64,000 nucleotides of DNA from Pseudorhodobacter wandonensis (GTDB lineage Bacteria; Pseudomonadota; Alphaproteobacteria; Rhodobacterales; Rhodobacteraceae). Under the pieces are notes generated by a model. That model was not told where the DNA came from and ran no database searches. It saw only the letters and a program-made list of their open reading frames with translations. Below, one piece after another: positions 25,658-35,905 of the stretch (its first letter is position 1; every line of letters starts with the position of its first letter). The position numbers and the translations under genes were made by a program. The DNA is taken from contig NZ_LGHT01000045.1 of NCBI RefSeq assembly GCF_001202035.1, positions 1-64,000 of the forward strand, in the 5' to 3' direction.

Positions 25658-26843
25658 TGGGGTTCTCAAACAAAAGATCGGGGTTTGCGGCCAGATCGGC
25701 GGCAGGATGGGTGGTGCGGGGCGTAGCGGCTGCGGTGGCATTGTGCAACGGGGCAAAGCCAGTGACGGTGGCGACAAGGGTGTAATTAGCCGATGCGGGG
25801 TGTGCGCAGCCTTTGGAACATCCGGAAACATGCAGGGTTTTGCCAGCGGGCACATGGGGGGCCAAAGCCGTGGCCAGGGCGCGGGTGGGTGCCAATGCCT
25901 GCGGACACCCGGGCGCGCCGGTGCAAGCGACCACGCGCGTAAGTGGGTCATCGGGGCTGGTGATCAGACCAGCAAGGTCGGGCGGTGTTGCCAGATTTTC
26001 AACCAAAACCATCCGCCAAGGGGTTAGCCGCAGGTCGCCGAATTTGGCAAGATCAGCAAGGGTTTGCGCCTGCATTTGGCCAAAGGCAAAACCTATGAAC
26101 ATTCCTTTGGCGCAAGGCCCGATCTGCGGAGGCCACGGGTTTGCCGACCGCGCAGGGTGTGTTTGAAAGACTGCGGGCAGGCGCTTGTGGCGATCTTGGC
26201 TAGCAAGATCGGCAAAAACCGTCGCCATACGGCCACGCCCGTTCTGAATATGGCCCGTTTGGGTGAACCAATGGGCCAGTGCGATTGCAAGCGTGGCCGC
26301 CGCCTTGGCATTGCTTGCCAACGCGCCAGTTGCAAAGCCTTCTCCACGTACCAAAATACCGCCTTTGGCCGCCTCTATCCGAATATCGGCGGGGGCGCTT
26401 GCAAGCTGGTTGTCAGCTGACAGATCAATCGAAAAGCCAAATTTTCCAGGAAGTTGCGGCGCATTCTCGGCCGCAAGTTCTGCAGCTAAGGCCGTGTAAA
26501 TCGCCAGCGTGTCATCAGTTTCGGTCCAGAACGGTGAAACCATGATGTTGCGGCGGGCTTCAATCTCGGCGGTTTCATCAAGGCAACCAATTTCGCGCAG
26601 ACCCTTGATCAGTGCAGGGTGGTTGCCTTGCGTCACGCCACGGATTTGCAGGTTGGCGCGATTGGACAGGTCTAGCAGCCCGTTGCCATGACGTGCCGCC
26701 AGTTCGGCAATGGCAATCGCCTGCGCTGCGGTCAGCTTGCCACCACGTGGGCGCACCCGCACCACAAGGCCGTCGCCCGACATCATCGGCCGCAGGGCAC
26801 CCGGGCACCAGCCTTGAATGATTGGGGCTTGGGCCATCGTCAT
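25647..26843 (-). CDS. cobG: CobG, precorrin-3B synthase
   Basis: 398 residues from the ATG at 26843, which overlaps the cobN stop. It is an Fe-S monooxygenase of the sulfite/nitrite reductase fold that uses O2 to form precorrin-3B, a marker of the aerobic pathway. Cluster ligands are visible near the C-terminus in [10 protein letters not shown] and [25 protein letters not shown] and [10 protein letters not shown] match the ferredoxin-like repeats. Confidence 0.92.
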   Translation of the reverse strand: MTMAQAPIIQGWCPGALRPMMSGDGLVVRVRPRGGKLTAAQAIAIAELAARHGNGLLDLSNRANLQIRGVTQGNHPALIKGLREIGCLDETAEIEARRNIMVSPFWTETDDTLAIYTALAAELAAENAPQLPGKFGFSIDLSADNQLASAPADIRIEAAKGGILVRGEGFATGALASNAKAAATLAIALAHWFTQTGHIQNGRGRMATVFADLASQDRHKRLPAVFQTHPARSANPWPPQIGPCAKGMFIGFAFGQMQAQTLADLAKFGDLRLTPWRMVLVENLATPPDLAGLITSPDDPLTRVVACTGAPGCPQALAPTRALATALAPHVPAGKTLHVSGCSKGCAHPASANYTLVATVTGFAPLHNATAAATPRTTHPAADLAANPDLLFENPNAP

Positions 26844-29800
26844 CGCTGCGGCTCCAATGTCGCGGCGATAGAGTTGCGGCGTGTCAGCCACAAGCCTGCA
26901 TCGCGCAAGGCCGCGAATTTCGCCTGCATTGCAACCAAGGCAGAAGGGTTTTCGCGCTCCAAAAAGGCCACTAGATCCTCGCGGCCCAAGGTTGCATCAT
27001 GGTACAAATCAAACAGATGCGGCGGTACGGCGCGGGTTAGATGCGCGAAAGAGGCAAGGTGATCCAGCGTCGCCGCCACCTCGGCAGCACCGCGAAAACC
27101 GTGGTTCATCATGCTGTTGGCCCAATTCGGGTTGGCGGCACGGGCGCGGATAACGCGGGCGATTTCTTCGGCCAAAGTGCGGGCGCGGGGGCTGTCGGCG
27201 CGGGTGGCGTCCAGATGATAAAGCGCAGGTGCTTGCCCGCCAAGCGCTGCCACCGCTGCCGCAAACCCGCCTTCATGGGCGGCGTAATCGGATGCCACTA
27301 GCACATCAGTTTCGGCCAAATCCTGCACATGGGCAAAGCCGTCGGCGGCCAAAACACGGGCCTCTAGCGCGTCCCGCGCATGATGCGCCGTACCTTGGGC
27401 ATTGATCGCCCATTCAGACCCTTTTAGCCACGCTTCGCCAGCCGCCGCACGGCCTGCGTCGGAATAATCCTCAAGAGCGTCGGTCATGCCCATACCATAC
27501 AGCCCCGGTTTGGGGCCGAAAACGCGGGGGCTGCGCTGGGTGTAGGGGTTGTCCTCGGGGGCCTCATCGCGCTGTGAAAGTGCCTCGGCTGCGGATTCGA
27601 ACAGCTGTGCAAGGCCGGGGAAGATGTCGCGAAACAGACCAGACACCCGCAAGGTTACGTCAATGCGCGGGCGGCGCAGCAGGGCCAATGGTGTGATTTC
27701 ATAACCCGAGACGCGTTCAGACCCGTCGTCCCAGCGCGGGGCAACACCTGCCAGATGCATCGCCATGGCAAATTCTTCGCCACTGGTCCGCATAGATGCC
27801 GAGCCCCACAGATCAATCACCAACCCCCGCGGCCAATCGCCGTGGTCTTGCAAATGGCGGCGCAGCAGTTCCTCGGCCAGCTTCACGCCTTGGGCATGGG
27901 CCGAACGCGACGGCACCGCACGCGGGTCAACCGAAAACAGATTGCGCCCCGTCGGCAACACATCGGTGCGGCCACGATAGGGCGACCCTGACGGACCAGC
28001 GGCCACGCGGCGGCCGGACAGAGCGGTCAGCAGACCCTCCATCTCGCCATTGGGGCCAAAGATATGCAGCCCTTCGCCGTATTGGCTTTCTTTGATATCA
28101 CAGACAAAGCGGTCAATCCGCGTGATCGCCTCGGCGGGTGAGGCATCGGGGGCAAGGCCCAGATCAGCCTCGACCCCTGCGGCCTGCGCCTCGGCCCGCA
28201 CATCGGCAATCAGGCGGGTGCGGCGCGCGGGGTCCAAACCATCGGCGGTGGAATATTCATCCAGCAGCCGTTCCAGCCGTGTCATATTGGCAGGCGTTTC
28301 CGATAGCGCCAAAGGCGGCGGCATATGGCCCAGCGTGACCGCGCCGATGCGGCGCTTGGCCTGCGCGGCCTCACCCGGGTCATTGACGATAAAGGGATAG
28401 ATGACGGGCAGGGGGCCGGTTAATGCGTCAGGCCAGCAGGTGGCCGACAGGGCCACCGATTTGCCCGGCAGCCATTCCAACGTACCATGCGCGCCAACAT
28501 GCACCAGCGCGTGCAGTCCTTGGGCGCGCAGCCAGAGGTAAAACGCCACATATCCATGGCGCGGCGTGCGAGACAGGTCGTGGTAATCATCGTCGCGGCT
28601 TGCAACCTCGCCGCGTTCGGGTTGCAGCGCGATCAGGGTTGAGCCTCGACGTAGGGCGCTGAAATGGAAGGCGCCATCGCGATAGCAGTGGTCGGATGTA
28701 ACATCTCCCCAAGCAGCGGCCAGATCATCTTGCAAAGCTTGTGGCAAGGTTTTCAGCGCGGTTTTATAAGCGTCAAGCGACCACGATAGCGTGTGATGTG
28801 TAAGTTCCAAGCCAAGGGATTCACCCGCTGCAGCGTCATAACCCGCCGCTTGAAGACTGGCCAATATCGCCTCGGTTGACGCGAGTGCATCAAGGCCAAC
28901 GGCATGGGCCAGCTGATAAGTTTTGCCCGGATAAGTGGACAGCACCAGCGCCAAACGGCGGTCGGGCGCGGGCGTTTGTGCCAACTGGTGCCAAGCGGCG
29001 ACTTTCTCGACAATAGCGTCGACCAACCCCGCATCCGCGCGGTGGGTAAAGCGCGAATATTGCAGGTCAGGGTCGCGCGGGGTGGGGGATTTAAAGCTGA
29101 CGGCGCCTGCGAAAATGCGGCCATCCACCTCGGGCAGCACCACATGCATTGCCAGATCGGCGGGCGACAACCCACGATCGGCCGCCGCCCATTCGCGCCG
29201 CCGCGCCGTAGACAGCCCGACCTGAAACACAGGGCAACCGGCGGCGTCAAGGGGCGAGGTGCCATCGGCCCCTTTGGCCGAAAAGGCGGTGGCATTGATC
29301 ACGGCGACAGGGGCAAGCGTAACCAGAGATTGGCGCACCCAAGCTGCAGAAACAGGGGCTTTCAGTGAATTGGCAAACAGGCCGATCGCGTTGAAACCGC
29401 GCCTGCGCAGGCGGGTGATCAGCGCATCCACAGGGTCGGTATCGGCCGAAGTCAGATAACTGCGATAGAATGTAACGACGACGGTTGGGCCACCGCCCAC
29501 AGGCCCTGCTACCACGCCCATATCTGGGTCATACCAGCCACATTCGGGCATGGATTTATCACCCGCGACGGGCCCGGCATAAAGCCCCGCCGCAAGGGCA
29601 AGTTGTGCCAATGCCGCTTGGGCTGCCACTGCACCGCCTGCTTCGCATAGCGCAGACAGCCGGCGCAGGGTAGACAGGGGCAGGGTGGACAGTGCATCTA
29701 ACCGATCATCTGGTCGGCCATCGGCAGGCACAACCGCCAGCGCAATACCTTGGCGGCGGCACAGATCCTGCACCTGCGCCAAGCCGTAGGGCCAATAGCT

Positions 29801-30070
29801 TTCGCCGCCGATCAGGCGGATCAGAATGCCCTTGGCCCCTGCCAGCGTATTTTCGACATAGGTATCAACCGACAGCGGATGCCGCAGCGCCACCAGATTG
29901 GCCAAACGGGTCGAGGGCAGCTTGCCCTTACCGCGATGCCAGCCTGCCGCGAAAGCCCCAAGGTCGCTATCAGAAAACGACAGCACCACCAAATCGGCAG
30001 GGCTTTGCCCCACGTCAAACGGCGCGTCCGTTTCCTCTAGCCCGTGGCTTTCGCGAAAGACGACATGCAT
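26840..30070 (-). CDS. cobN: CobN, cobaltochelatase large subunit
   Basis: 1076 residues. CobN inserts Co2+ into hydrogenobyrinate a,c-diamide together with the ATPase pair CobS and CobT, whose genes are not in this window. It belongs to the BchH/ChlH family. Typical stretches are [57 protein letters not shown] and [26 protein letters not shown]. It is shorter than the roughly 1250-residue type but has both ends typical of Rhodobacter-like CobN ([14 protein letters not shown] start). It follows cobW with a 3-bp gap. Confidence 0.95.
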   Translation of the reverse strand: MHVVFRESHGLEETDAPFDVGQSPADLVVLSFSDSDLGAFAAGWHRGKGKLPSTRLANLVALRHPLSVDTYVENTLAGAKGILIRLIGGESYWPYGLAQVQDLCRRQGIALAVVPADGRPDDRLDALSTLPLSTLRRLSALCEAGGAVAAQAALAQLALAAGLYAGPVAGDKSMPECGWYDPDMGVVAGPVGGGPTVVVTFYRSYLTSADTDPVDALITRLRRRGFNAIGLFANSLKAPVSAAWVRQSLVTLAPVAVINATAFSAKGADGTSPLDAAGCPVFQVGLSTARRREWAAADRGLSPADLAMHVVLPEVDGRIFAGAVSFKSPTPRDPDLQYSRFTHRADAGLVDAIVEKVAAWHQLAQTPAPDRRLALVLSTYPGKTYQLAHAVGLDALASTEAILASLQAAGYDAAAGESLGLELTHHTLSWSLDAYKTALKTLPQALQDDLAAAWGDVTSDHCYRDGAFHFSALRRGSTLIALQPERGEVASRDDDYHDLSRTPRHGYVAFYLWLRAQGLHALVHVGAHGTLEWLPGKSVALSATCWPDALTGPLPVIYPFIVNDPGEAAQAKRRIGAVTLGHMPPPLALSETPANMTRLERLLDEYSTADGLDPARRTRLIADVRAEAQAAGVEADLGLAPDASPAEAITRIDRFVCDIKESQYGEGLHIFGPNGEMEGLLTALSGRRVAAGPSGSPYRGRTDVLPTGRNLFSVDPRAVPSRSAHAQGVKLAEELLRRHLQDHGDWPRGLVIDLWGSASMRTSGEEFAMAMHLAGVAPRWDDGSERVSGYEITPLALLRRPRIDVTLRVSGLFRDIFPGLAQLFESAAEALSQRDEAPEDNPYTQRSPRVFGPKPGLYGMGMTDALEDYSDAGRAAAGEAWLKGSEWAINAQGTAHHARDALEARVLAADGFAHVQDLAETDVLVASDYAAHEGGFAAAVAALGGQAPALYHLDATRADSPRARTLAEEIARVIRARAANPNWANSMMNHGFRGAAEVAATLDHLASFAHLTRAVPPHLFDLYHDATLGREDLVAFLERENPSALVAMQAKFAALRDAGLWLTRRNSIAATLEPQR

Positions 30071-30073
30071 GGC

Positions 30074-31108
30074 CTAGCCCACCAGAACGGCGCGGATGGC
30101 GGCCTCATCTACATGGTCATGCTCGGCAATCACCACAAGGCGGGTTTGGCGCGTTGTGTCGCCCCAAGGCCGGTCGTATTGCGCGCGGATGCGTTCGCCC
30201 ACGGCTTGCACCAGCATCCGCATCGGTTTGCCCGTCACGGCGACATAACCTTTGACGCGCAGGATATGCTGTTCGCGGGCAAGGCGGATAATCGCAGCTT
30301 GCAGCGCCTCGGGGTCGGCCACTTCGGGCAGGTCGATCACCACGGATTCGAAATCGTCATGCTCGTGGTCGTCATGGCCGTCGTGGTGGCTGGGGCGGGC
30401 GTCGATGTCATCTTCGGCGGCTGCGTTCAGGCCAAGGATCACGCGCGGATCAATGATGCCATCGGTCATCGCGATCATCGGCAACTCGCGCGGGGTTTCC
30501 GCCGCAATCACGGCACGGGCAGCGGCCAGACCAGCCTCACCCGCCAGGTCAGCCTTGGACAGCAGGATGATGTCGGCGCAGGAGATCTGATCCTCAAACA
30601 CCTCGGACAAAGGGGTTTCATGGTCAATGCTGTCATCAGCCGCGCGCTGGGCATCCACCGCCGCCACATCGGGGGCAAAGCGGCCAGCGGCCACAGCCTC
30701 GGCATCGGCCAGCGCGATCACACCATCAACAGTGATTTTCGACCGGATTGCAGGCCAGTCAAACGCCTTGAGCAGCGGTTTAGGCAGCGCCAAGCCCGAG
30801 GTCTCAATAAGAATATGGTCAGGGCGTTGCGGCAGCGCCATCAGCGCCTCAATCGTCGGGATGAAATCATCGGCCACGGTGCAGCAGATGCAACCATTTG
30901 CCAGCTCGACAATATTTTCGGCGGGGCAGTTATCATCGGCGCAGGATTTCAGAATATCGCCATCGACGCCCACGGTGCCAAATTCATTGACCAACACCGC
31001 CAGCCGCTTGCCCTGCGGGTTCATCATCAAATGCCGGATCAGCGTGGTTTTGCCCGAGCCGAGGAAACCGGTGATCACGGTAACGGGGATTTTGGATAGA
31101 TCAGACAT
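30074..31108 (-). CDS. cobW: CobW, GTPase metallochaperone for cobalt
   Basis: 344 residues, G3E GTPase family. It carries the P-loop TGFLGSGKTT near the start, the metal site GCICC, and SKADLAG for guanine recognition. A His-rich tract (HHDGHDDHEHDD, about residues 235-250) suggests extra metal binding. It is thought to deliver Co2+ to CobN, whose gene follows directly. Its start lies inside the end of the DUF1636 gene (8-bp overlap), so the two are coupled. Confidence 0.94.
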   Translation of the reverse strand: MSDLSKIPVTVITGFLGSGKTTLIRHLMMNPQGKRLAVLVNEFGTVGVDGDILKSCADDNCPAENIVELANGCICCTVADDFIPTIEALMALPQRPDHILIETSGLALPKPLLKAFDWPAIRSKITVDGVIALADAEAVAAGRFAPDVAAVDAQRAADDSIDHETPLSEVFEDQISCADIILLSKADLAGEAGLAAARAVIAAETPRELPMIAMTDGIIDPRVILGLNAAAEDDIDARPSHHDGHDDHEHDDFESVVIDLPEVADPEALQAAIIRLAREQHILRVKGYVAVTGKPMRMLVQAVGERIRAQYDRPWGDTTRQTRLVVIAEHDHVDEAAIRAVLVG

Positions 31109-31514
31109 TTGGGGTTTCCTTGGTCAAGGTAAGTGGAGGAATGCGGGCGATACAATTCTTGCGAAAGTGTTGCGATCTTTCGCGCCATGGCACCAGCCCA
31201 TCTGCGGCAGCTTGATAGCGGGCAGCGCCATCGCGCAGGGTTTCGACATCAGTTTCGGGGTTCAGGTTACCGTAAACATAGGACCAACGGTCACCACCCC
31301 GCAGCGCAACCGTGCAACCGCGTGTGCAGTTGGACAGGCATTCGACGGCATGCACCTTAACGCCCGAAGGAATCTCGCCCGCCATCAAGGCCGCATAAAG
31401 CAGTGCGCCGGGACGAGTATCATCATCCGTTGGGTCAGTTACGACGCTGGATTTGCAGGTCACGCAGATCAGTAATTCGGCATCTGGCAAGGTGGCATCT
31501 GGTTGGTCTGGCAT
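31101..31514 (-). CDS. DUF1636 metal-binding protein
   Basis: 137 residues from the ATG at 31514. It is a thioredoxin-like ferredoxin-type domain with cysteines in LLICVTCKSS and VECLSNCTRGCTVAL, suitable for a 2Fe-2S cluster or metal. DUF1636 genes often sit next to cobW; here this is the first gene of the B12-riboswitch operon and overlaps cobW. A role in cobalt handling or as an electron donor is likely but unproven. Confidence 0.85.
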   Translation of the reverse strand: MPDQPDATLPDAELLICVTCKSSVVTDPTDDDTRPGALLYAALMAGEIPSGVKVHAVECLSNCTRGCTVALRGGDRWSYVYGNLNPETDVETLRDGAARYQAAADGLVPWRERSQHFRKNCIARIPPLTLTKETPNV

Positions 31515-31606
31515 CTCATCGGTCCTTTTTGGCAACAGGGACCGGGGTAAATGGCGGGCGCATAGTAATGCCCGACACCGGGGCACCCCGCCCGGAAACG
31601 TCTTGT

Positions 31607-31806
31607 CTTATGGCTGGCAGGTCTCCCGGCTTGCGGATGTCAGGGGGTACCCAAATCGGGTTGGCCCTGTCGGCTGCCCCGCCTTCCCGTACCTCGCGGC
31701 CAGTGGCTTTGGGCGACCTCTCCGGTCACGGTCGCGGGGGCGGCTGTGTTTGGGGCGGATCGCCTTGGCACATTCCCTTTTCACCCGAATGTTTCGGGCA
31801 CCAGCA
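31607..31806 (-). promoter_or_regulatory. Cobalamin riboswitch controlling the main cob operon
   Basis: On the minus strand: GGTGCCCGAAA (31803-31793), GGGTGAAAAGGGAA (31786-31773), CCGCCCCCGCGACCG, GCCACTGG (31706-31699) and GCCGGGAGACCTGCC (31630-31616). All blocks of the cobalamin aptamer are present. The leader to the DUF1636 start is 93 bases and holds the hairpin GGGGTGCCCC (31585-31576). It should reduce the whole DUF1636-to-cobA operon when adenosylcobalamin is high. Confidence 0.92.
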
Positions 31807-31958
31807 TGGCACGTTTGGCGTATGTAACAGGGCGGAGTCAAGCGCCCCCGTAATCCAACCCTGCCGCAATTGTCGCGGCAAGTGCCGTGGGTTCGGGTTG
31901 TAGTGGGCGGCAACTGGTGCCAATGATACGCCAAACCGACCGAAAAGGACCTGATGCC

Positions 31959-32591
31959 ATGCCCGAATCCGCAAATGAAAAACCGCCTGTAGATAACGCC
32001 CGCCACGCCAGTAAAATGGCCAAGAAAAAAGCCGCCCGCGATAAGATCATGGCGACCAAAGAAGGCGATAAGGGCCTTGTGATTGTGCATACGGGGGCGG
32101 GTAAAGGCAAATCCTCATCCGGTTTCGGGATGATCCTGCGCTGCATCGCGCATGAGATGCCTTGCGCGGTGGTGCAGTTTATCAAAGGCGCGTGGGACAC
32201 TGGCGAGCGGCGTTTGATCGAGGCGAATTTTTCCGAACTTTGCCAGTTTTACGCGATGGGCGAAGGGTTTACATGGGAAACCCAAGACCGCGAGCGCGAC
32301 GTGGCCGCCGCCCAAGCTGGTTGGGCCAAGGCAAAGGAGCTGATCCTTGACCCCGAGATCCAGTTTGTTTTGCTGGATGAAATCAACATCGCCCTACGCT
32401 ATGACTACTTGGATATCGCCGAAGTCGTGGCCTTTTTGCGCGATCATAAGCCGCCGATGACCCATGTGGTTCTGACAGGCCGCAATGCGAAAGAGGAATT
32501 GATCGAACTGGCCGATCTGGTGACAGAAATGACCTTGATCAAGCATCCGTTCCGCTCGGGGATCAAGGCGCAAAAGGGTGTGGAGTTTTAG
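31959..32591 (+). CDS. cobO: CobO, cob(I)yrinate a,c-diamide adenosyltransferase
   Basis: 210 residues from the ATG at 31959 with AAAAGGA 9 bases upstream. It attaches the 5'-deoxyadenosyl group using ATP. The P-loop TGAGKGKSSSGFG and VVQFIKGAW, FVLLDEINIALRYDYL and HVVLTGRNA are family signatures (BtuR/CobO). It is the first gene of the plus-strand operon with the Lin0512 pair and cobQ, and divergent from the riboswitch operon. Confidence 0.95.
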   Translation: MPESANEKPPVDNARHASKMAKKKAARDKIMATKEGDKGLVIVHTGAGKGKSSSGFGMILRCIAHEMPCAVVQFIKGAWDTGERRLIEANFSELCQFYAMGEGFTWETQDRERDVAAAQAGWAKAKELILDPEIQFVLLDEINIALRYDYLDIAEVVAFLRDHKPPMTHVVLTGRNAKEELIELADLVTEMTLIKHPFRSGIKAQKGVEF

Positions 32592-32927
32592 GTGAAAAAA
32601 CGGATGCTTACCGAAATGGGGATGGGGACATCCCTGCGCCGTCAGGATTATACCGAGGCGGCGGTGCGGGCGGTCAAAGACGCGCTGTGGCATAATTCGA
32701 TCAACTTGGCCGAGCTTTTCGGCCGCGATAAATCGGATATGTTGATTGATCTGGAAATTGGCGTCCAGCAGCCCGACCGCGTGGACACGGATGCACTGGC
32801 GGGCGTGTTCCCGTACGGGCAGGTTTCGGTGCGCGTCGTTCACGGCGGGCTCGATGTGCCGCGCGCTGATGGCGGCCTGCCCACGGTCATCGCCAATGCT
32901 GCCATTTCCGTTTCATTCGAGGTTTAG
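32592..32927 (+). CDS. Lin0512-family protein, first of a tandem pair
   Basis: 111 residues with a GTG start directly after the cobO stop (0-bp gap). The family pattern (TEMGMGTSLRRQDYTEAAVRAVKDAL ... LEIGVQQPDRVD ... VRVVHGGLDVPR) is clear. The family's function is unknown to me. The tight placement between cobO and cobQ suggests a part in late cobalamin synthesis or its regulation. It is a paralogue of the next gene. Confidence 0.82.
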   Translation: MKKRMLTEMGMGTSLRRQDYTEAAVRAVKDALWHNSINLAELFGRDKSDMLIDLEIGVQQPDRVDTDALAGVFPYGQVSVRVVHGGLDVPRADGGLPTVIANAAISVSFEV

Positions 32928-33266
32928 ATGCAGCGCTTTATTATTGAAATGGGCATGGGTAACGACCAATACGGCCAAGATTACACCAAAGCCGCCGCCC
33001 GCGCGATCGAGGATGCGATCCGCCATTCCTCTATTCCGATGTTCGATGCGATGGGTCTTGCGCATTCGGACATGGAGGTGCGGGTGACGATTGGCGTGCA
33101 AAACCCTGAAGTAGTTGATTGTGCGGCGCTGGCAAAGAACCTGCCGCGCGGGCGGGCGGTTGTGACCGCGACCCACGGCGGTTTGAACGTCACCAACCCC
33201 GATAATGGCAATGTGCTGGTGATCGCCACGGCGGCGGTTGAGGCGTTTTTGCCAAAACAGGTCTGA
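32928..33266 (+). CDS. Lin0512-family protein, second of a tandem pair
   Basis: 112 residues; ATG directly follows the stop of its paralogue (0-bp gap), and cobQ starts 3 bp after its own stop. It shares the pattern IEMGMGNDQYGQDYTKAAARAIEDAI, VTIGVQNPEVVD and VTATHGGLNVTN with its neighbour, but the two differ at many positions. An old duplication with divided roles, or two chains of one complex, is likelier than a recent copy. Confidence 0.82.
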   Translation: MQRFIIEMGMGNDQYGQDYTKAAARAIEDAIRHSSIPMFDAMGLAHSDMEVRVTIGVQNPEVVDCAALAKNLPRGRAVVTATHGGLNVTNPDNGNVLVIATAAVEAFLPKQV

Positions 33267-33269
33267 CTT

Positions 33270-34715
33270 ATGCCTGCGCTGATGATCCAAGGGGCTGGCT
33301 CGAACGTCGGGAAATCCTTGCTGGTGGCGGGCTTGTGCCGTGCGGCGAAACTGCGCGGCCTGTCGGTGCGCCCGTTCAAGCCGCAAAATATGTCGAACAA
33401 CGCCGCCGTCACCGCCGATGGTGGCGAAATCGGCCGCGCACAGGCGTTGCAGGCGATGGCCTGCGGGGTGGACCCGATGGTTGATATGAACCCGGTCTTG
33501 CTGAAACCGGAATCCGAGGTCGGTTCGCAGGTAATTGTACAAGGCAGGCGGGTAGCCACGGTTAAGGCGCGCGAATACTCGGCCCTGAAACCCAGCCTGA
33601 TGGCGCCCGTGCTCGACAGTTTTAACCGCCTGAAATCGCAATGTGATCTGGTGATCGTCGAAGGTGCAGGCAGCCCAGCCGAGGTGAACCTGCGCAGCGG
33701 TGACATTGCCAATATGGGCTTTGCGGCAGCGGCTGGCGTTCCGGTGGTGCTGGTGGGGGATATTGACCGTGGCGGCGTGATTGCGCAGATGATCGGTACC
33801 CAAGCCGTGCTGGCCCCCGCCGATAATGCCTTGATCGCAGGGTTTCTGATCAACAAATTTCGCGGTGATGTGTCATTGTTTGATGATGGTTACAAACTGA
33901 TTGCCGATCGCACCACATGGCCCGGTTTTGGCGTGGTGCCGTTTTTCGCAGATGCCAGCCGCTTGCCGGCCGAGGATGCGCTTGACCTGCCGTGCGGCGG
34001 TGGCACGGGCAGCTATAAAATCGCCTGCCTTGCCCTGTCGCGCATCGCCAATTTCGACGATCTCGACCCGCTGGCGCAGGAACCGGGCGTGTCCCTACGC
34101 ATGATCCGCGCGGGCGAGGTGGTGCCGGGGGATACCGATCTGATCATCATTCCGGGGTCCAAATCCACGCGTGGCGATTTGGCCTATCTGCGCGCCCAGG
34201 GCTGGGATGTCGATATTGCGGGCCATGTGCGGCGCGGGGGGGCGGTGCTGGGCATTTGCGGCGGGTATCAGATGCTTGGCGAATGGGTGCGCGATCCGCA
34301 TGGAATCGAAGGCGTGGCCGGCGACACAATGGGCCTTGGCCTTTTGGATATTGAAACAGTGATGAGCCCCGACAAAACCCTGACCCGCGTTTCCGCCACG
34401 CATGTTGAAACCGGCTGCCCCATTTCAGGCTATGAAATCCACATTGGCCGCAGCGAGGGCCCCGCGCGCGCACGGCCATTTGCGACAGTGAATGGCACGC
34501 CTGAAGGTGCGGTCTCAAACGACGGTCGTATCATGGGCAGCTATTTGCACGGCCTCTTTGTTGATGACAGCTTTCGTGCAGCGTTTCTGGCGGCGCGGGG
34601 GGCAGCGGCATCAACCATGTCTTACAGCGCTGCTGTTGAGCAAACTCTGGATGCTTTGGCCACCCATTTAGAGCGGTATATCGATGTGTCGGGCCTTTTG
34701 GCTTTGGCGAAATAG
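33270..34715 (+). CDS. cobQ: CobQ, cobyric acid synthase
   Basis: 481 residues. It amidates side chains b, d, e and g of adenosylcobyrinate diamide. The N-terminal P-loop-like [19 protein letters not shown] and [12 protein letters not shown], the [19 protein letters not shown] block, and the glutamine amidotransferase Cys in [14 protein letters not shown] with YEIHIGRS are family hallmarks. It is the last gene of the cobO operon. Confidence 0.95.
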   Translation: MPALMIQGAGSNVGKSLLVAGLCRAAKLRGLSVRPFKPQNMSNNAAVTADGGEIGRAQALQAMACGVDPMVDMNPVLLKPESEVGSQVIVQGRRVATVKAREYSALKPSLMAPVLDSFNRLKSQCDLVIVEGAGSPAEVNLRSGDIANMGFAAAAGVPVVLVGDIDRGGVIAQMIGTQAVLAPADNALIAGFLINKFRGDVSLFDDGYKLIADRTTWPGFGVVPFFADASRLPAEDALDLPCGGGTGSYKIACLALSRIANFDDLDPLAQEPGVSLRMIRAGEVVPGDTDLIIIPGSKSTRGDLAYLRAQGWDVDIAGHVRRGGAVLGICGGYQMLGEWVRDPHGIEGVAGDTMGLGLLDIETVMSPDKTLTRVSATHVETGCPISGYEIHIGRSEGPARARPFATVNGTPEGAVSNDGRIMGSYLHGLFVDDSFRAAFLAARGAAASTMSYSAAVEQTLDALATHLERYIDVSGLLALAK

Positions 34716-34732
34716 ATTTCTCGTAACAGTCG

Positions 34733-34751
34733 TTGCGCAAAATATGCGCAA
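34733..34751. promoter_or_regulatory. Palindrome between cobQ and the BMP transporter operon
   Basis: TTGCGCA (34733-34739) and TGCGCAA (34745-34751) form a perfect inverted repeat with a 5-base spacer, about 145 bp before the start of the binding-protein gene. It is a possible operator for the transporter operon. No T-run follows. Confidence 0.45.
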
Positions 34752-34894
34752 TACAGCTGCGGGTGCCTGTTTGTGTAGCAGTTTGGCCGGATGCTGTGGA
34801 TGATGGCAAAACATTTTCTGCTTGCTTGTAGCGAATCGCATTCTTGCTTTACCATCTGGTCAAACATCAAAAACAAACAGGGATAGGACAAAAC

Positions 34895-35905
34895 ATGCAC
34901 AAGATGATGTATTCCACGTCACGCCGTAGCCTTCTTATAGGGGCAGGGGCCGCGCTTGGTGCAGGGCTGCTGCCCCGCATTGCCAGCGCACAAACGCCGA
35001 TCAAAGTCGCAGGCATCTATACGGTGCCGGTTGAACAGCAATGGGTCAGCCGCATCCATGTCGCGGCCGAGGCGGCCAAAGCGGCGGGACAGGTGGATTA
35101 CACCTACACCGAAAACACCTCGAACACCGATTACCCGCGCGTCATGCGTGAATATGCTGAAAGCGGCGTGCAACTGATCGTGGGCGAGATTTTCGGCGTT
35201 GAGCAAGAGGCCCGCGAAGTGGCCGCCGAATACCCTGATGTGGCGTTCCTTATGGGCTCCAGCTTTATGCCCGATGAGGCGCTGCCAAACCTTGCGGTGT
35301 TTGACAACTATATTCAGGATGCCAGCTATCTGTCGGGCATCATTGCGGGGGCGATGACCAAAGGCAATATCGGCATGGTAGGCGGCTTTCCGATCCCCGA
35401 GGTGAACCGCCTGATGCACGCCTTTATGGCCGGCGCCAAAGAATCCAACCCCGAGATCAAGTTTCAGATCAGCTTTATCGGCTCGTGGTTTGATCCGCCA
35501 AAGGCCAAAGAAACTGCCTTTGCGATGATCGAAAACGGCGCGGATATGCTTTATGCCGAGCGCTTTGGCGTGTCGGATGCGGCGATGGAAAAGGGCGTTC
35601 TGGCAATCGGCAACGTGATTGATACGCAGGCCGATTACCCCGAAACCGTCGTCGCCTCGGCGCTGTGGCAATTTGAGCCGACTTTTAACGCAGCCGTTGC
35701 CGCCGTGCAGGCAGGCAGCTTTAAAGCGGCTAATTATGGCACCTATTCCTTGATGAAAGAGGGTGGTTGTTCGCTGGCCCCGCTGGGCACATTTGAGGGC
35801 AAAGTACCCGAGGCCGCGCTGGCGCTCGTGGCTGAAAAAGAGGCCGCGATCAAATCAGGTGCCTTTACGGTTGAGGTTAACGACGAAGAGCCGAAATCCT
35901 CGTGA
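34895..35905 (+). CDS. BMP-family ABC transporter substrate-binding protein
   Basis: 336 residues. The ATG at 34895 follows GGGATAGGA. The signal peptide has a twin-arginine motif (TSRRSLLIGAGAALGAG) and ends at ASA-Q, so Tat export is likely. The body resembles the BMP (PnrA/Med) family of nucleoside and nucleobase binders (IKVAGIYTVPVEQQWVSRIH, GMVGGFPIPEVNRLMHAF). It is the first gene of a four-gene transporter operon that ends with a deaminase-like amidohydrolase, which supports a nucleobase or related ligand. Confidence 0.88.
   Translation: MHKMMYSTSRRSLLIGAGAALGAGLLPRIASAQTPIKVAGIYTVPVEQQWVSRIHVAAEAAKAAGQVDYTYTENTSNTDYPRVMREYAESGVQLIVGEIFGVEQEAREVAAEYPDVAFLMGSSFMPDEALPNLAVFDNYIQDASYLSGIIAGAMTKGNIGMVGGFPIPEVNRLMHAFMAGAKESNPEIKFQISFIGSWFDPPKAKETAFAMIENGADMLYAERFGVSDAAMEKGVLAIGNVIDTQADYPETVVASALWQFEPTFNAAVAAVQAGSFKAANYGTYSLMKEGGCSLAPLGTFEGKVPEAALALVAEKEAAIKSGAFTVEVNDEEPKSS

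Noticed and set aside
30074-31099. Plus-strand 351-codon frame antisense to cobW
   Set aside because: cobW is fully conserved on the minus strand; the plus frame is a His-rich shadow created by its codons.
31807-31958. A third cobalamin riboswitch in front of cobO
   Set aside because: No aptamer blocks are present on the plus strand; the conserved blocks in this divergent region all read on the minus strand.
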